DNA of 35,675 nucleotides from Vibrio fluminensis. Its GTDB lineage: Bacteria > Pseudomonadota > Gammaproteobacteria > Enterobacterales > Vibrionaceae. The notes beneath the pieces were generated by a model that was given only the letters and a program-made list of their open reading frames with translations, was not told the DNA's origin and did no database searches. Location: positions 1 to 35,675 of the forward strand of contig NZ_JADILO010000038.1 in NCBI RefSeq assembly GCF_015278125.1, in the 5' to 3' direction. A program made the translations under genes and the position numbers. Shown here in pieces: positions 24,525 to 32,462 of this stretch. Positions within the stretch are counted from its first letter, which is position 1. The number at the start of each line of letters is the position of its first letter.

Positions 24525-25556
24525 TTAGTAATCTAGATTTCCAATTTTTTGCTCGACTTCTTGCGGCTCAACTAAACCACGGGCAATTAATTGTTTGGCA
24601 TTTTGTTCAATCGTTTGCATGCCTTGTGCGGCACCAGTCTGGATCACCGAGTACATCTGTGCCACTTTGTCTTCACGGATCAAGTTACGAATTGCTGGTG
24701 TTGCCATTAAGATTTCATGGCAAGCCACTCGACCACCACCAATACGTTTCAGCAGTTTTTGAGCAATAACAGCACATAAAGATTCTGACAGCATCGAGCG
24801 CACCATGCCCTTATCGCTACCAGGGAACACATCGATAATGCGGTCAATGGTTTTCGCCGCAGAGCTAGTATGCAGCGTACCGAAAACCAAGTGGCCCGTT
24901 TCAGCTGCGGTTAAAGCAAGGCTAATGGTTTCTTGGTCGCGTAGCTCACCAACCAAAATAACATCAGGATCTTCACGCAAAGCGCTACGAAGTGCAGCTT
25001 TAAAACTATGAGTATCACGATGCACTTCGCGTTGGTTGATTAGACATTTTTGATTTTGATGAACAAATTCAATTGGGTCTTCAATAGTCAAAATGTGCTT
25101 ATTGTGATTACGATTAATGTAATCCACCATTGCTGCCAACGTCGTCGATTTACCAGAACCCGTTGGACCGGTTACCAACACTAAGCCTTTCTCCAAATTG
25201 GCAATCTTTTCAAAGATCTCCGGCGCATCCAACTCTTCTAAAGTAGGGATGATCGTAGGGATAGTCCGGAACACGGCCGCGCAACCGCGCGCTTGGTTAA
25301 ATGCATTAACACGGAAGCGCCCGACATCAGGTAATTCAAATGAAAAGTCGACTTCGAGACGCTCTTCAAATTCACTGCGCTGCGCATCGTTCATAATCTC
25401 AAAGACTAAACGGTGCACATCAGCATGACTAAAAGCAGGTACACTTAGCTTTCTGACCTCACCGTCGATGCGCACCATTGGAGAAACACCTGCGGAAAGA
25501 TGTAGATCTGACGCATTATGTTTTACACTAAAGTCCAGTAACTCAGCGATATCCAT
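24525..25556 (-). CDS. pilT: PilT, pilus retraction ATPase
   Basis: Hexameric motor that depolymerises type IV pili, here probably both the competence pilus and the MSHA pilus. Walker A is GPTGSGKS (130-137), with Asp box HILTIEDPIEF, Walker B VILVGELRD (199-207), and His box GHLVFGTLHT. The C-terminal region contains GMQTIEQ. The length is 343 residues. AAGGAATTTAA precedes the ATG. It is divergent from yggS with only 24 bases between start codons, so both promoters must reach into coding DNA. Confidence 0.97.
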   Translation of the reverse strand: MDIAELLDFSVKHNASDLHLSAGVSPMVRIDGEVRKLSVPAFSHADVHRLVFEIMNDAQRSEFEERLEVDFSFELPDVGRFRVNAFNQARGCAAVFRTIPTIIPTLEELDAPEIFEKIANLEKGLVLVTGPTGSGKSTTLAAMVDYINRNHNKHILTIEDPIEFVHQNQKCLINQREVHRDTHSFKAALRSALREDPDVILVGELRDQETISLALTAAETGHLVFGTLHTSSAAKTIDRIIDVFPGSDKGMVRSMLSESLCAVIAQKLLKRIGGGRVACHEILMATPAIRNLIREDKVAQMYSVIQTGAAQGMQTIEQNAKQLIARGLVEPQEVEQKIGNLDY

Positions 25557-25580
25557 TTAAATTCCTTAGTAAAGTTAGAT

Positions 25581-26291
25581 ATGAGTAGTATTCAACAAAA
25601 TATTGAACAGATCACCTCAGAGATCTTAAGTGCACAGCAAAAATGTGGTCGTGCTCAAGAGTCAGTACAACTTCTTGCTGTAAGTAAAACTAAGCCGAAC
25701 CAAGCAGTCCTTGAAGCTGCACAAGCAGGTCAAAGCGCTTTTGGTGAAAACTACGTGCAAGAAGGCGTAGACAAAATAGCATATTTTTCCGAGCATCATT
25801 CTGAGCTAGCGATTGAATGGCACTTTATTGGCCCAATTCAATCTAATAAAACTCGCCCTGTAGCAGAGAACTTTGCTTGGGTTCATACCATTGATCGCGC
25901 TAAGATTGCCCAACGCTTGAGCGACCAACGCCCGGCCGAGATGCCGCCATTGCAAGTACTGATTCAAGTCAATACCAGTGGTGAAAGCTCTAAATCAGGC
26001 ATTGAAGAGCAGCAAGTTTTTGAGTTAGCGCAGTTGATTTCATCGCTCCCAAACCTCACTTTAAGAGGATTGATGTCGATTCCGGCTAATGTGCCAGATT
26101 ACGCATCACAGCTTCATGCGTTCAACCAGTTAGCGGACTTAAAACAACGCCTGAGTGAACGTTTCCCTGAGCTGAATTTGGATACCCTCTCTATGGGTAT
26201 GAGTGGCGATATGGAAGCCGCCATCGAAGCAGGAAGTACCATGGTTCGAATCGGAACCGCTATTTTCGGCGCACGTGACTACAGCAAGTAA
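25581..26291 (+). CDS. yggS: YggS, pyridoxal-phosphate homeostasis protein (PLPBP)
   Basis: A PLP-binding protein with an alanine-racemase-like barrel but no known enzyme activity; it keeps free PLP and amino/keto acid pools in balance. The PLP lysine is in LLAVSKTKPN (K36). The conserved phosphate-binding C-terminal part reads LSMGMSGDMEAAIEAGSTMVRIG. The length is 236 residues. The ribosome site is weak (AGTAAAGTTAG). It starts a run of plus-strand genes in the common gammaproteobacterial order yggS-proC-yggT-yggU, and proC follows by 25 bases. Confidence 0.95.
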   Translation: MSSIQQNIEQITSEILSAQQKCGRAQESVQLLAVSKTKPNQAVLEAAQAGQSAFGENYVQEGVDKIAYFSEHHSELAIEWHFIGPIQSNKTRPVAENFAWVHTIDRAKIAQRLSDQRPAEMPPLQVLIQVNTSGESSKSGIEEQQVFELAQLISSLPNLTLRGLMSIPANVPDYASQLHAFNQLADLKQRLSERFPELNLDTLSMGMSGDMEAAIEAGSTMVRIGTAIFGARDYSK

Positions 26292-26316
26292 TAACATAAG
26301 TATTTAGGAAGCCATC

Positions 26317-27135
26317 ATGGATCATAAGAAAATCACCTTTATCGGCGCGGGAAACATGGCGCGTTCAATTATTGCTGGACTGCTAGCAAGCGGTTACCCT
26401 GCAAACCTGATCACCGCAACCGATCCCAACCAAGAGCAACGTGATTTTCTTGCCGATCAATATGGTATTAATACTGACGCAGATAACGCAGCGGCAGCAA
26501 ACAGTGCAGATGTCATCGTGCTCGCAGTGAAACCTCAGCTAATGTCCGTGGTTGCAGAAGGCATGCAGGCGATTGACTACCAAAATAAGTTAGTCATCTC
26601 GATTGCGGCTGGCATCAGCGCTGAACGCCTCAACCAAATGTTTGCAGCCACACTCAACCTCGTACGTGTCATGCCAAACACTCCAGCACTCGTTAGCCAA
26701 GGCATGAGTGGCCTTTACGCTCCACACAATGTCAGCCAAGCAGACAAACAATTTGCAGCAGATTTGATGAGTGCCGTGGGTAAGGTATGCTGGGTTGAGG
26801 CTGAATCTGGTATTAACAATGTTATTGCTGCGGCTGGTAGCGCTCCGGCTTACTTCTTCCTATTTATGGAAGCGATGCAAGCAGAAGCGATCAAGCAAGG
26901 ATTTGATGCGGATACCGCGCGTTTATTGGTGCAACAATCGGCTTTAGGTGCGGCAGAAATGGTTATCGCAAACCCTGAAACAGAACTGTCGACTTTACGC
27001 GAGCAAGTAACCTCAAAAGGAGGCACCACTGCTGAAGCGATTCGCACCTTCAATGAACACCAACTGTCTGATATCGTGGCTAAAGCGATGCAGGCAGCGG
27101 TAATTCGCGCAGAAGAAATGGAAAAATTATTTTAA
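26317..27135 (+). CDS. proC: Pyrroline-5-carboxylate reductase ProC
   Basis: Reduces pyrroline-5-carboxylate to proline with NAD(P)H, the last step of proline synthesis. The Rossmann motif FIGAGNMA starts at about residue 8. The C-terminal dimer domain has AGSAPAYFFLFMEAM and the family signature LREQVTSKGGTTAEAI. The length is 272 residues. TAGGA precedes the ATG. It is probably cotranscribed with yggS and yggT. Confidence 0.97.
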   Translation: MDHKKITFIGAGNMARSIIAGLLASGYPANLITATDPNQEQRDFLADQYGINTDADNAAAANSADVIVLAVKPQLMSVVAEGMQAIDYQNKLVISIAAGISAERLNQMFAATLNLVRVMPNTPALVSQGMSGLYAPHNVSQADKQFAADLMSAVGKVCWVEAESGINNVIAAAGSAPAYFFLFMEAMQAEAIKQGFDADTARLLVQQSALGAAEMVIANPETELSTLREQVTSKGGTTAEAIRTFNEHQLSDIVAKAMQAAVIRAEEMEKLF

Positions 27136-27170
27136 GCCTGTTAGGGGCGGTTTAAACACAAGGGTAACCT

Positions 27171-27728
27171 ATGAATTCAATGAGTTTTCTAATCTCCACC
27201 TTGTTTGATCTCTACATCATGGTGGTTTTGCTGCGTATTTGGCTACAAGCCTCGCGCGCAGATTTCTATAACCCGTTTTCACAATTTATTGTCAAAGCAA
27301 CTCAGCCAGTTATTGGTCCACTTCGCCGTGTTATCCCATCAGTGGGTAAGATTGACTTAGCGACAGTACTGTTTGCTTTCCTATTGTGCGTACTTAAGTT
27401 CGTCAGCCTAATGCTAATTGCTTCTGGTGGCTCAGTAGCGTTTAGCGCAGATTTCTTATTCCTAGGATTATTATCGCTGGTTAAAGCGGCAGGTGGCTTA
27501 CTATTCTGGGTACTACTGATTCGCGCAATCTTAAGCTGGGTAAGCCAAGGTCGCAGCCCGATTGAGTACGTGTTCCACCAACTGACTGAGCCAATGCTGG
27601 CGCCGATTCGTCGCATTATTCCAGCGATGGGCGGCTTTGATTTAAGCGTACTTGTACTATTTATTGGCTTGCAGTTTGCCAACTTCCTGATGGGTGATTT
27701 GATCGGTCCAATCTGGTTCCAACTATAA
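27171..27728 (+). CDS. yggT: YggT family inner-membrane protein
   Basis: An integral membrane protein of 185 residues with two YGGT repeats. Each repeat has hydrophobic helices followed by a PxxxPIRRxIP motif (PVIGPLRRVIP and PMLAPIRRIIP). The function is not firmly known; E. coli YggT has been linked to osmotic tolerance. AAGGG precedes the start. Its stop codon overlaps the start of yggU by one base, so the two are translationally coupled. Confidence 0.92.
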   Translation: MNSMSFLISTLFDLYIMVVLLRIWLQASRADFYNPFSQFIVKATQPVIGPLRRVIPSVGKIDLATVLFAFLLCVLKFVSLMLIASGGSVAFSADFLFLGLLSLVKAAGGLLFWVLLIRAILSWVSQGRSPIEYVFHQLTEPMLAPIRRIIPAMGGFDLSVLVLFIGLQFANFLMGDLIGPIWFQL

Positions 27729-28018
27729 TGTCAGTAGCGGTATGGCGTGAAGGTGAAGACGTGGTGCTTCGCCTTTATATCCAACCTAAAGCAAGCCGCG
27801 ACAAAATCGTCGGCTTGCATGGTGAAGAAATCAAAATTGCGATTACTGCACCACCTGTTGATGGCAAAGCCAATGGACACTTAACTAAGTACTTGGCAAA
27901 ACAATTTAAAGTGGCAAAAGGATTGGTCAATATTGAAAAAGGAGAGCTCGGACGCCATAAACAGGTGCGCATTATCTCCCCCAATCAAATTCCCACTGAA
28001 ATCGAAGCCATCCTATGA
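27728..28018 (+). CDS. yggU: YggU (DUF167) family protein
   Basis: A small cytoplasmic protein of unknown function, 96 residues. The DUF167 pattern is clear: LRLYIQPKASRDKIVGLHGEEIKIAITAPPVDGKAN, split here only by family-typical variation, then LGRHKQVRI. A terminator hairpin begins inside its last codons. It is the fourth gene of the yggS-proC-yggT-yggU set. Confidence 0.92.
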   Translation: MSVAVWREGEDVVLRLYIQPKASRDKIVGLHGEEIKIAITAPPVDGKANGHLTKYLAKQFKVAKGLVNIEKGELGRHKQVRIISPNQIPTEIEAIL

Positions 28019-28031
28019 TGGCTTTTTATTT
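28005..28031 (+). terminator. Terminator overlapping the end of yggU
   Basis: AAGCCATC (28005-28012) pairs with GATGGCTT (28017-28024), loop CTAT, followed by TTTTTATTT. The 5' arm is coding and the stop codon sits in the loop. It would end the yggS-yggU transcript 30 bases before the next gene, so that gene needs read-through or its own promoter. Confidence 0.75.
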
Positions 28032-28051
28032 ATCTAAATGGATGTAAAGAT

Positions 28052-28483
28052 ATGAAAAAATGGCTAATTACACTCCTTGTAAGCAGTTTAGCTCTACCAA
28101 GTTACGCTGGACAGTTTAAAACCATCAAAGACGTTGAAGCCCATTACTCAGCGTTCAACTCCACCTTTCTCACCCCACAAGTGGCGCGCAGTTATAAACT
28201 CAAACGTAGCGGCTACTCTGCAATTTTAAACATTAGTTTGCTCGACATGTCGCAGGTTGGAAAGCCAGCGATTGCAGGCAACGTATCTGGCACTGCCAAA
28301 AACCTACTTGGACAAACCCGCCAACTGAGCTTTAAAGAAGTCACAGAAGGGGATGCTATTTACTATTTAGCGGAGTTCACTATCAGTGAAGAAGAAAATA
28401 TTAGCTTTAATATCGATATCGATGCTGGCAATAAAGGCAAAGGCGCTTTAAAGTTCACGCAAAAATTTTATGTTGAAGAATAA
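28052..28483 (+). CDS. Exported DUF4426 family protein
   Basis: A predicted periplasmic protein of 143 residues with a classical signal peptide (MKKWLITLLVSSLALPSYA, cleaved before GQF). The rest forms beta-rich sequence without catalytic motifs I know. I recognise it as the DUF4426 family found in Vibrio between yggU and rdgB. The gene lies 12 bases before rdgB. The function is unknown. Confidence 0.8.
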   Translation: MKKWLITLLVSSLALPSYAGQFKTIKDVEAHYSAFNSTFLTPQVARSYKLKRSGYSAILNISLLDMSQVGKPAIAGNVSGTAKNLLGQTRQLSFKEVTEGDAIYYLAEFTISEEENISFNIDIDAGNKGKGALKFTQKFYVEE

Positions 28484-28495
28484 ACGGGACCAAGC

Positions 28496-29092
28496 ATGAG
28501 CAAGATTGTATTAGCGACCGGTAACCAAGGCAAAGTGCGCGAAATGGCAGATTTGCTAGCTGACTTCGGCTTTGAAGTACTGGCACAGAGCGAATTCAAT
28601 GTGACAGAAGCAGATGAAACTGGCACAACTTTTATTGAAAACGCAATCATCAAAGCACGCCACGCCGCCAAAGAAACAGGCTTGCCAGCTATCGCCGATG
28701 ACTCTGGTCTTGAAGTGGACTACCTCAAAGGTGCGCCTGGGATTTATTCTGCACGTTACGCGGGCGTAAACGCAAGTGATGAAGAAAACCTCAATAAACT
28801 GCTGAATGCTATGCAAGGCGTACCAGAAGCGCAACGCACTGCCCGTTTCCACTGTGTATTGGTTTTGATGCGTCATGCTGACGATCCAACCCCAATCGTG
28901 TGTCACGGTAAATGGGAAGGTCGCATTCTAACGGAAGCTCAAGGTGAGAATGGCTTTGGCTATGACCCTATTTTCTATGTACCTGAAGATAACTGCTCAT
29001 CTGCCCAACTAGAACCTACGCGTAAAAAACAACTTTCTCATCGCGGTAAAGCATTGAAAGCTCTCTTCGCCACTTTAGCGGAGCAGCGTTAA
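28496..29092 (+). CDS. rdgB: RdgB, XTP/dITP diphosphatase
   Basis: Hydrolyses non-canonical purine nucleotides (dITP, XTP) to monophosphates and keeps them out of DNA. The N-terminal motif VLATGNQGKVREM, the active-site DDSGLEV and FGYDPIFY are all present. The length is 198 residues. It is followed three bases later by hemW, a conserved pair in gammaproteobacteria. Confidence 0.97.
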   Translation: MSKIVLATGNQGKVREMADLLADFGFEVLAQSEFNVTEADETGTTFIENAIIKARHAAKETGLPAIADDSGLEVDYLKGAPGIYSARYAGVNASDEENLNKLLNAMQGVPEAQRTARFHCVLVLMRHADDPTPIVCHGKWEGRILTEAQGENGFGYDPIFYVPEDNCSSAQLEPTRKKQLSHRGKALKALFATLAEQR

Positions 29093-29095
29093 CTG

Positions 29096-30271
29096 ATGCA
29101 ATTAGTACCACCAGCACTCAGTCTATATGTTCACATCCCATGGTGTGTACAAAAGTGCCCTTATTGTGATTTTAACTCTCATGCGCTCAAAGCAGAGATC
29201 CCTGAAGAACAGTACATTAGTGCGCTGCTTGAAGACTTAGATCGCGATATTGAGAAATACCAACTCAACCTCGCCCCGCGCCCATTGCACTCGATCTTTA
29301 TTGGTGGTGGTACACCAAGCTTAATTTCAGCAGAGGGCATCAAACGTCTATTGGATGGCATTGAACAACGTATTCCATTCAAGTCTGGGATTGAAATTAC
29401 CATGGAAGCCAACCCAGGCACCGTTGAGACCGATCGCTTTGTCGGCTATCAAGCCGCTGGGGTCACTCGTATTTCCATCGGCGTCCAGAGCTTTGCGGCT
29501 GAGAAGCTCAAAAAGCTCGGTCGCATCCATGGTCAACAAGAAGCCATCAATGCGGCAAAACTTGCTCATCAGATCGGGCTAAACAGCTTCAACCTAGATT
29601 TAATGCATGGATTACCGGATCAGAGCATTGAACAAGCTTTGGCGGACCTCGACCAAGCGATTGAGCTTAATCCTCCGCACCTCTCTTGGTATCAGTTAAC
29701 TATCGAGCCAAATACCATGTTCTACTACAAGCCGCCGACATTACCGGATGATGATGACTTGTGGGATATCTTTGAGCGTGGCCACCAAAAGCTTACCGAG
29801 GCCGGTTATGTGCAGTATGAGATTTCTGGCTATAGCAAACCCGGCTATCAGTGCCAGCATAACCTCAACTACTGGCGCTTTGGCGATTACCTTGGCATTG
29901 GCTGCGGCTCTCACGGTAAATTGAGTTTTAGTGATGGTCGCATTGTACGCACAACCAAGACGAAGCATCCACGAGGCTACCTTGCCACGTACCAGAATAT
30001 GGTTAAACCATATTTAAGTGATGAGTTTGAAGTCGCAACAGAAGATCGCCCATTTGAGTTCTTTATGAACCGCTTCCGCTTAATTGAAGCCTGCCCAAAA
30101 CAAGACTTTATCGATACTACTGGTCTTGAACTGAGTGCGATTCAAGACACCATCGACTGGGCGCTTGAGCAGCAATATTTGTCACAGACTGACACTCACT
30201 GGCAGATCACCGAAAAAGGTAAGCTGTTTCTGAACGATCTGCTCGAAGCCTTTATGGCGGATGAAGAGTAA
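29096..30271 (+). CDS. hemW: HemW, radical SAM haem chaperone-like protein
   Basis: A radical SAM protein formerly annotated as oxygen-independent coproporphyrinogen III oxidase; HemW is now viewed as a haem-binding chaperone. The [4Fe-4S] motif is C17-x3-C21-x2-C24 (IPWCVQKCPYCDF). GGGTPS follows near residue 71, and EANPGT matches the SAM-binding region. The extra N-terminal cysteine found in true HemN is missing. The length of 391 residues fits HemW. It starts three bases after rdgB. A long nested palindrome follows its stop codon. Confidence 0.95.
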   Translation: MQLVPPALSLYVHIPWCVQKCPYCDFNSHALKAEIPEEQYISALLEDLDRDIEKYQLNLAPRPLHSIFIGGGTPSLISAEGIKRLLDGIEQRIPFKSGIEITMEANPGTVETDRFVGYQAAGVTRISIGVQSFAAEKLKKLGRIHGQQEAINAAKLAHQIGLNSFNLDLMHGLPDQSIEQALADLDQAIELNPPHLSWYQLTIEPNTMFYYKPPTLPDDDDLWDIFERGHQKLTEAGYVQYEISGYSKPGYQCQHNLNYWRFGDYLGIGCGSHGKLSFSDGRIVRTTKTKHPRGYLATYQNMVKPYLSDEFEVATEDRPFEFFMNRFRLIEACPKQDFIDTTGLELSAIQDTIDWALEQQYLSQTDTHWQITEKGKLFLNDLLEAFMADEE

Positions 30272-30402
30272 GACGCGCAGCAAAGCTGCGCTTGGATGCG
30301 GGATATTCGAAGACGGAACGCTCTATAAATAGAGCTTTGAGAGATCCCTACTCCGTAGCGAAGCGTTTCGAAATCCGTAAGCGCAGCTTTTATGCTGCGC
30401 GT
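30272..30402. repeat. 131-bp nested palindromic repeat element (MITE-like)
   Basis: The ends are inverted repeats: ACGCGCAGC (30273-30281) is matched by GCTGCGCGT (30394-30402), and the match continues inward for about 21 bases with a 3-base gap. Within each end is a smaller hairpin (GCGCAGC-AAA-GCTGCGC at 30275-30291; GCGCAGC-TTTTAT-GCTGCGC at 30381-30400). Inside these, GGATATTCGAA (30301-30311) pairs with TTCGAAATCC (30367-30376). The centre holds GCTCTA-TAAA-TAGAGC (30320-30335). No reading frame is evident. It fills the gap between convergent hemW and glsB and probably also stops transcription. A mobile origin is inference. Confidence 0.75.
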
Positions 30403-30410
30403 TCCAATCT

Positions 30411-31331
30411 TTAGAAAATCGAACGCCCAATGCGCTCTGAAAGCAATTCTAAGGCTTTGGTGCCTGCGAGTGAGTTACCTGAAGCATCTAACTCAGGAGA
30501 CCAGACCGCGATGCTCATTTCACCGGGTACGATAGCAATGATGCCACCACCTACGCCTGATTTACCTGGCATACCTACACGGTAGGCAAACTCACCAGCG
30601 CCATCATAAAGACCACAGGTAGCCAAAAGCGCATTAAGCTGCTTAGTCTGCATTGGCGTAATGATCTGCTTGCCAGTTTGCACAGATACACCTTTATTGG
30701 CTAAATAACTAAAGGTTTTCGCCAAATCGACACAGTTCATTTTCAAAGCGCAAGCATGGAAATAGTTCGCCAATACTGGAATAACATCATTCTCAAAGTT
30801 ACCAAATGAACGCATCAGATAGGCGATTGCAGCATTTCGATCGCTGTGCATCATCTCAGAGGCAGCGACCACTTTGTCATAAACAATATGATCTTCACCT
30901 GACAGTTGGCGAACGAACTCAAGTAAACGATGACGAGGCGCAGAAAGACGACTATGTAACAAGTCAGCCACCACGATTGCACCAGCGTTAATAAACGGAT
31001 TACGGGGAATCCCCTGCTCCATCTCCAACTGAATCATAGAGTTAAATGCCTGACCCGATGGTTCTTTGCCGACGCGTTGCCAGATTTCGTTTGGCTTATA
31101 CAGAGACATAGCAAGCGTTAAGCTCAGAGCTTTAGAGATCGATTGGATCGAGAACCCCTCGTCCGCATCTCCCGCTTTGATCACTTCACCTTGGTTAGTG
31201 AATACCGCGATCCCCAACTTAGTATTTGGCACTTTCGCCAATGCTGGAATGTAATCTGCGACTTTTCCTTGCCCAATTAGAGGACGAACTTCTTCCAAAA
31301 TGTCCGCTAAAATCTCACGTGTCGGTTTCAT
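30411..31331 (-). CDS. glsB: Glutaminase (GlsB family)
   Basis: Serine-dependent beta-lactamase-like glutaminase that turns glutamine into glutamate and ammonia. The active site S-x-x-K is in FSIQSISK (S64, K67). EPSGQAFNS, NPFINAGAI and a C-terminal PGKSGVGGGI motif are family typical. The length of 306 residues matches. The ATG at 31331 follows a 238-base region shared with trmB. It converges on hemW across the palindromic element. Confidence 0.95.
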   Translation of the reverse strand: MKPTREILADILEEVRPLIGQGKVADYIPALAKVPNTKLGIAVFTNQGEVIKAGDADEGFSIQSISKALSLTLAMSLYKPNEIWQRVGKEPSGQAFNSMIQLEMEQGIPRNPFINAGAIVVADLLHSRLSAPRHRLLEFVRQLSGEDHIVYDKVVAASEMMHSDRNAAIAYLMRSFGNFENDVIPVLANYFHACALKMNCVDLAKTFSYLANKGVSVQTGKQIITPMQTKQLNALLATCGLYDGAGEFAYRVGMPGKSGVGGGIIAIVPGEMSIAVWSPELDASGNSLAGTKALELLSERIGRSIF

Positions 31332-31486
31332 CTATGACCTGCTTGTGGTTGTCGTTGAAACTCGCCAAAACGAGTCTGTTTACTAGATATTCTAGCCATA
31401 TCCCCATCTACTTGATCGCTTTGCTGAGGTTAGACCAAAAGCCTAATCCACTAACTCAAAGCCTTAAGTGAGATCGGTATAGAGTC
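31332..31486 (-). promoter_or_regulatory. glsB upstream region
   Basis: About 155 bases between the trmB terminator and glsB must contain the glsB promoter. An inverted repeat ACTCG-CCAAAA-CGAGT (31360-31375) lies about 30 bases before the start codon and could be an operator or leader hairpin. I cannot fix a promoter or name a regulator. Confidence 0.3.
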
Positions 31487-31516
31487 AAAAAAGCCAACAT
31501 CGCAATGTTGGCTTTT
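31487..31516. terminator. trmB terminator
   Basis: A 12-bp perfect stem (31489-31500 with 31505-31516, loop CGCA) is preceded by an A run (31487-31492), which is a U run on the minus strand. It should end trmB; the plus-strand T run is shorter. Confidence 0.85.
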
Positions 31517-31529
31517 CACTGGCTATTTT

Positions 31530-31550
31530 ATACCAAACGAAATTTGGTAT
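31530..31550. repeat. Hairpin between the trmB stop and its terminator
   Basis: ATACCAAA (31530-31537) and TTTGGTAT (31543-31550) form an 8-bp perfect stem with a five-base loop. No U run follows on either strand, so it is not a terminator by itself. It lies 20 bases after trmB. Confidence 0.5.
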
Positions 31551-31569
31551 CGTAAAGCGAATTAAGAAA

Positions 31570-32289
31570 TTACGCGGTACGTTTGTATTTGATGTCCCAA
31601 ACACCATGACCTAAACGGTGACCACGTGCTTCAAACTTAGTCAATGGACGCTCATCCGGACGAGGGATGTAATCGCCATCTGTCGCAATGTTGGCAAAAC
31701 CAGGTGCTTGATTCATGATTTCAATCATATGCTCAGCGTAGTTTTCCCAGTCAGTCGCCATGTGGAAGATACCGTCGTCCAATTGAAGCTTTTGACGTAC
31801 CATTTCAGCAAATTCAAGTTGAACGATACGACGTTTGTGGTGACGTTTTTTGTGCCATGGGTCAGGGAAGAACAATTGCAGTGTGCTCAAGCTGCCATTT
31901 GGAATCATGTGCTCAAATACTTCAACTGCATCGTGACACATTACGCGTAGGTTAGTTACGCCTGCTTCACGCGCATCAGAAAGACACGCGCCAACACCTG
32001 GACTATGCACTTCAATACCGATGAAGTTTTTCTCAGGCGCATTTTTTGCCATTTCTACAAGTGACGCACCCATGCCGAAACCGATCTCTAATACCACTGG
32101 GTTATCGTTACCAAACACTTCTTTCCAATCAAGAAGTTGTTCTTGGTAATCAATACCCATTGTTGGCCAGCACTCTTTCATCGCATTTTCTTGACCTTTG
32201 GTCAGACGACCTTCACGACGCACAAAGCTACGTATTTTGCGGATCATCTTGCCGTCTTCGTTGTATTCGTTAGTGGTCACTTCACTCAT
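31570..32289 (-). CDS. trmB: TrmB, tRNA (guanine-N7)-methyltransferase
   Basis: Methylates G46 in the variable loop of tRNAs using SAM. A Rossmann-type SAM motif VLEIGFGMGASLVEMA is near residue 64. FFPDPWHKKRHHKRR carries the catalytic and tRNA-binding residues, and the C-terminal TKFEARGHRLGHGVWD is typical of the family. The length is 239 residues. It is divergent from mutY with 173 bases between starts. Confidence 0.97.
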   Translation of the reverse strand: MSEVTTNEYNEDGKMIRKIRSFVRREGRLTKGQENAMKECWPTMGIDYQEQLLDWKEVFGNDNPVVLEIGFGMGASLVEMAKNAPEKNFIGIEVHSPGVGACLSDAREAGVTNLRVMCHDAVEVFEHMIPNGSLSTLQLFFPDPWHKKRHHKRRIVQLEFAEMVRQKLQLDDGIFHMATDWENYAEHMIEIMNQAPGFANIATDGDYIPRPDERPLTKFEARGHRLGHGVWDIKYKRTA

Positions 32290-32424
32290 GATTTCGCCTG
32301 TTTAAAAATTGGTCTCGACTTAAAGGGATTGTGATTATCCAAAGAATTGCCATCGGTGCAAGTATTTCTGGATAAAACCCTACACTTTATTGGTTGTATT
32401 TACCCCACAATCTGTGATGCAATT

Positions 32425-32452
32425 TTAGACCATTAATCTTACTAATTATAAT
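32425..32452 (+). promoter_or_regulatory. Predicted mutY promoter
   Basis: TTAGAC (32425-32430) and a perfect TATAAT (32447-32452) are separated by 16 bases. The predicted transcription start, about 32459, lies only a few bases before the GTG start codon of mutY at 32463. Confidence 0.5.
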
Positions 32453-32462
32453 CGAGCAAGTC

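Noticed and set aside
30272..30402. An integron attC site or CRISPR repeat
   Set aside because: No R'/R'' core sites (GTTRRRY) or repeated spacers are seen; the structure is a single nested palindrome and no integrase or cas gene is near.
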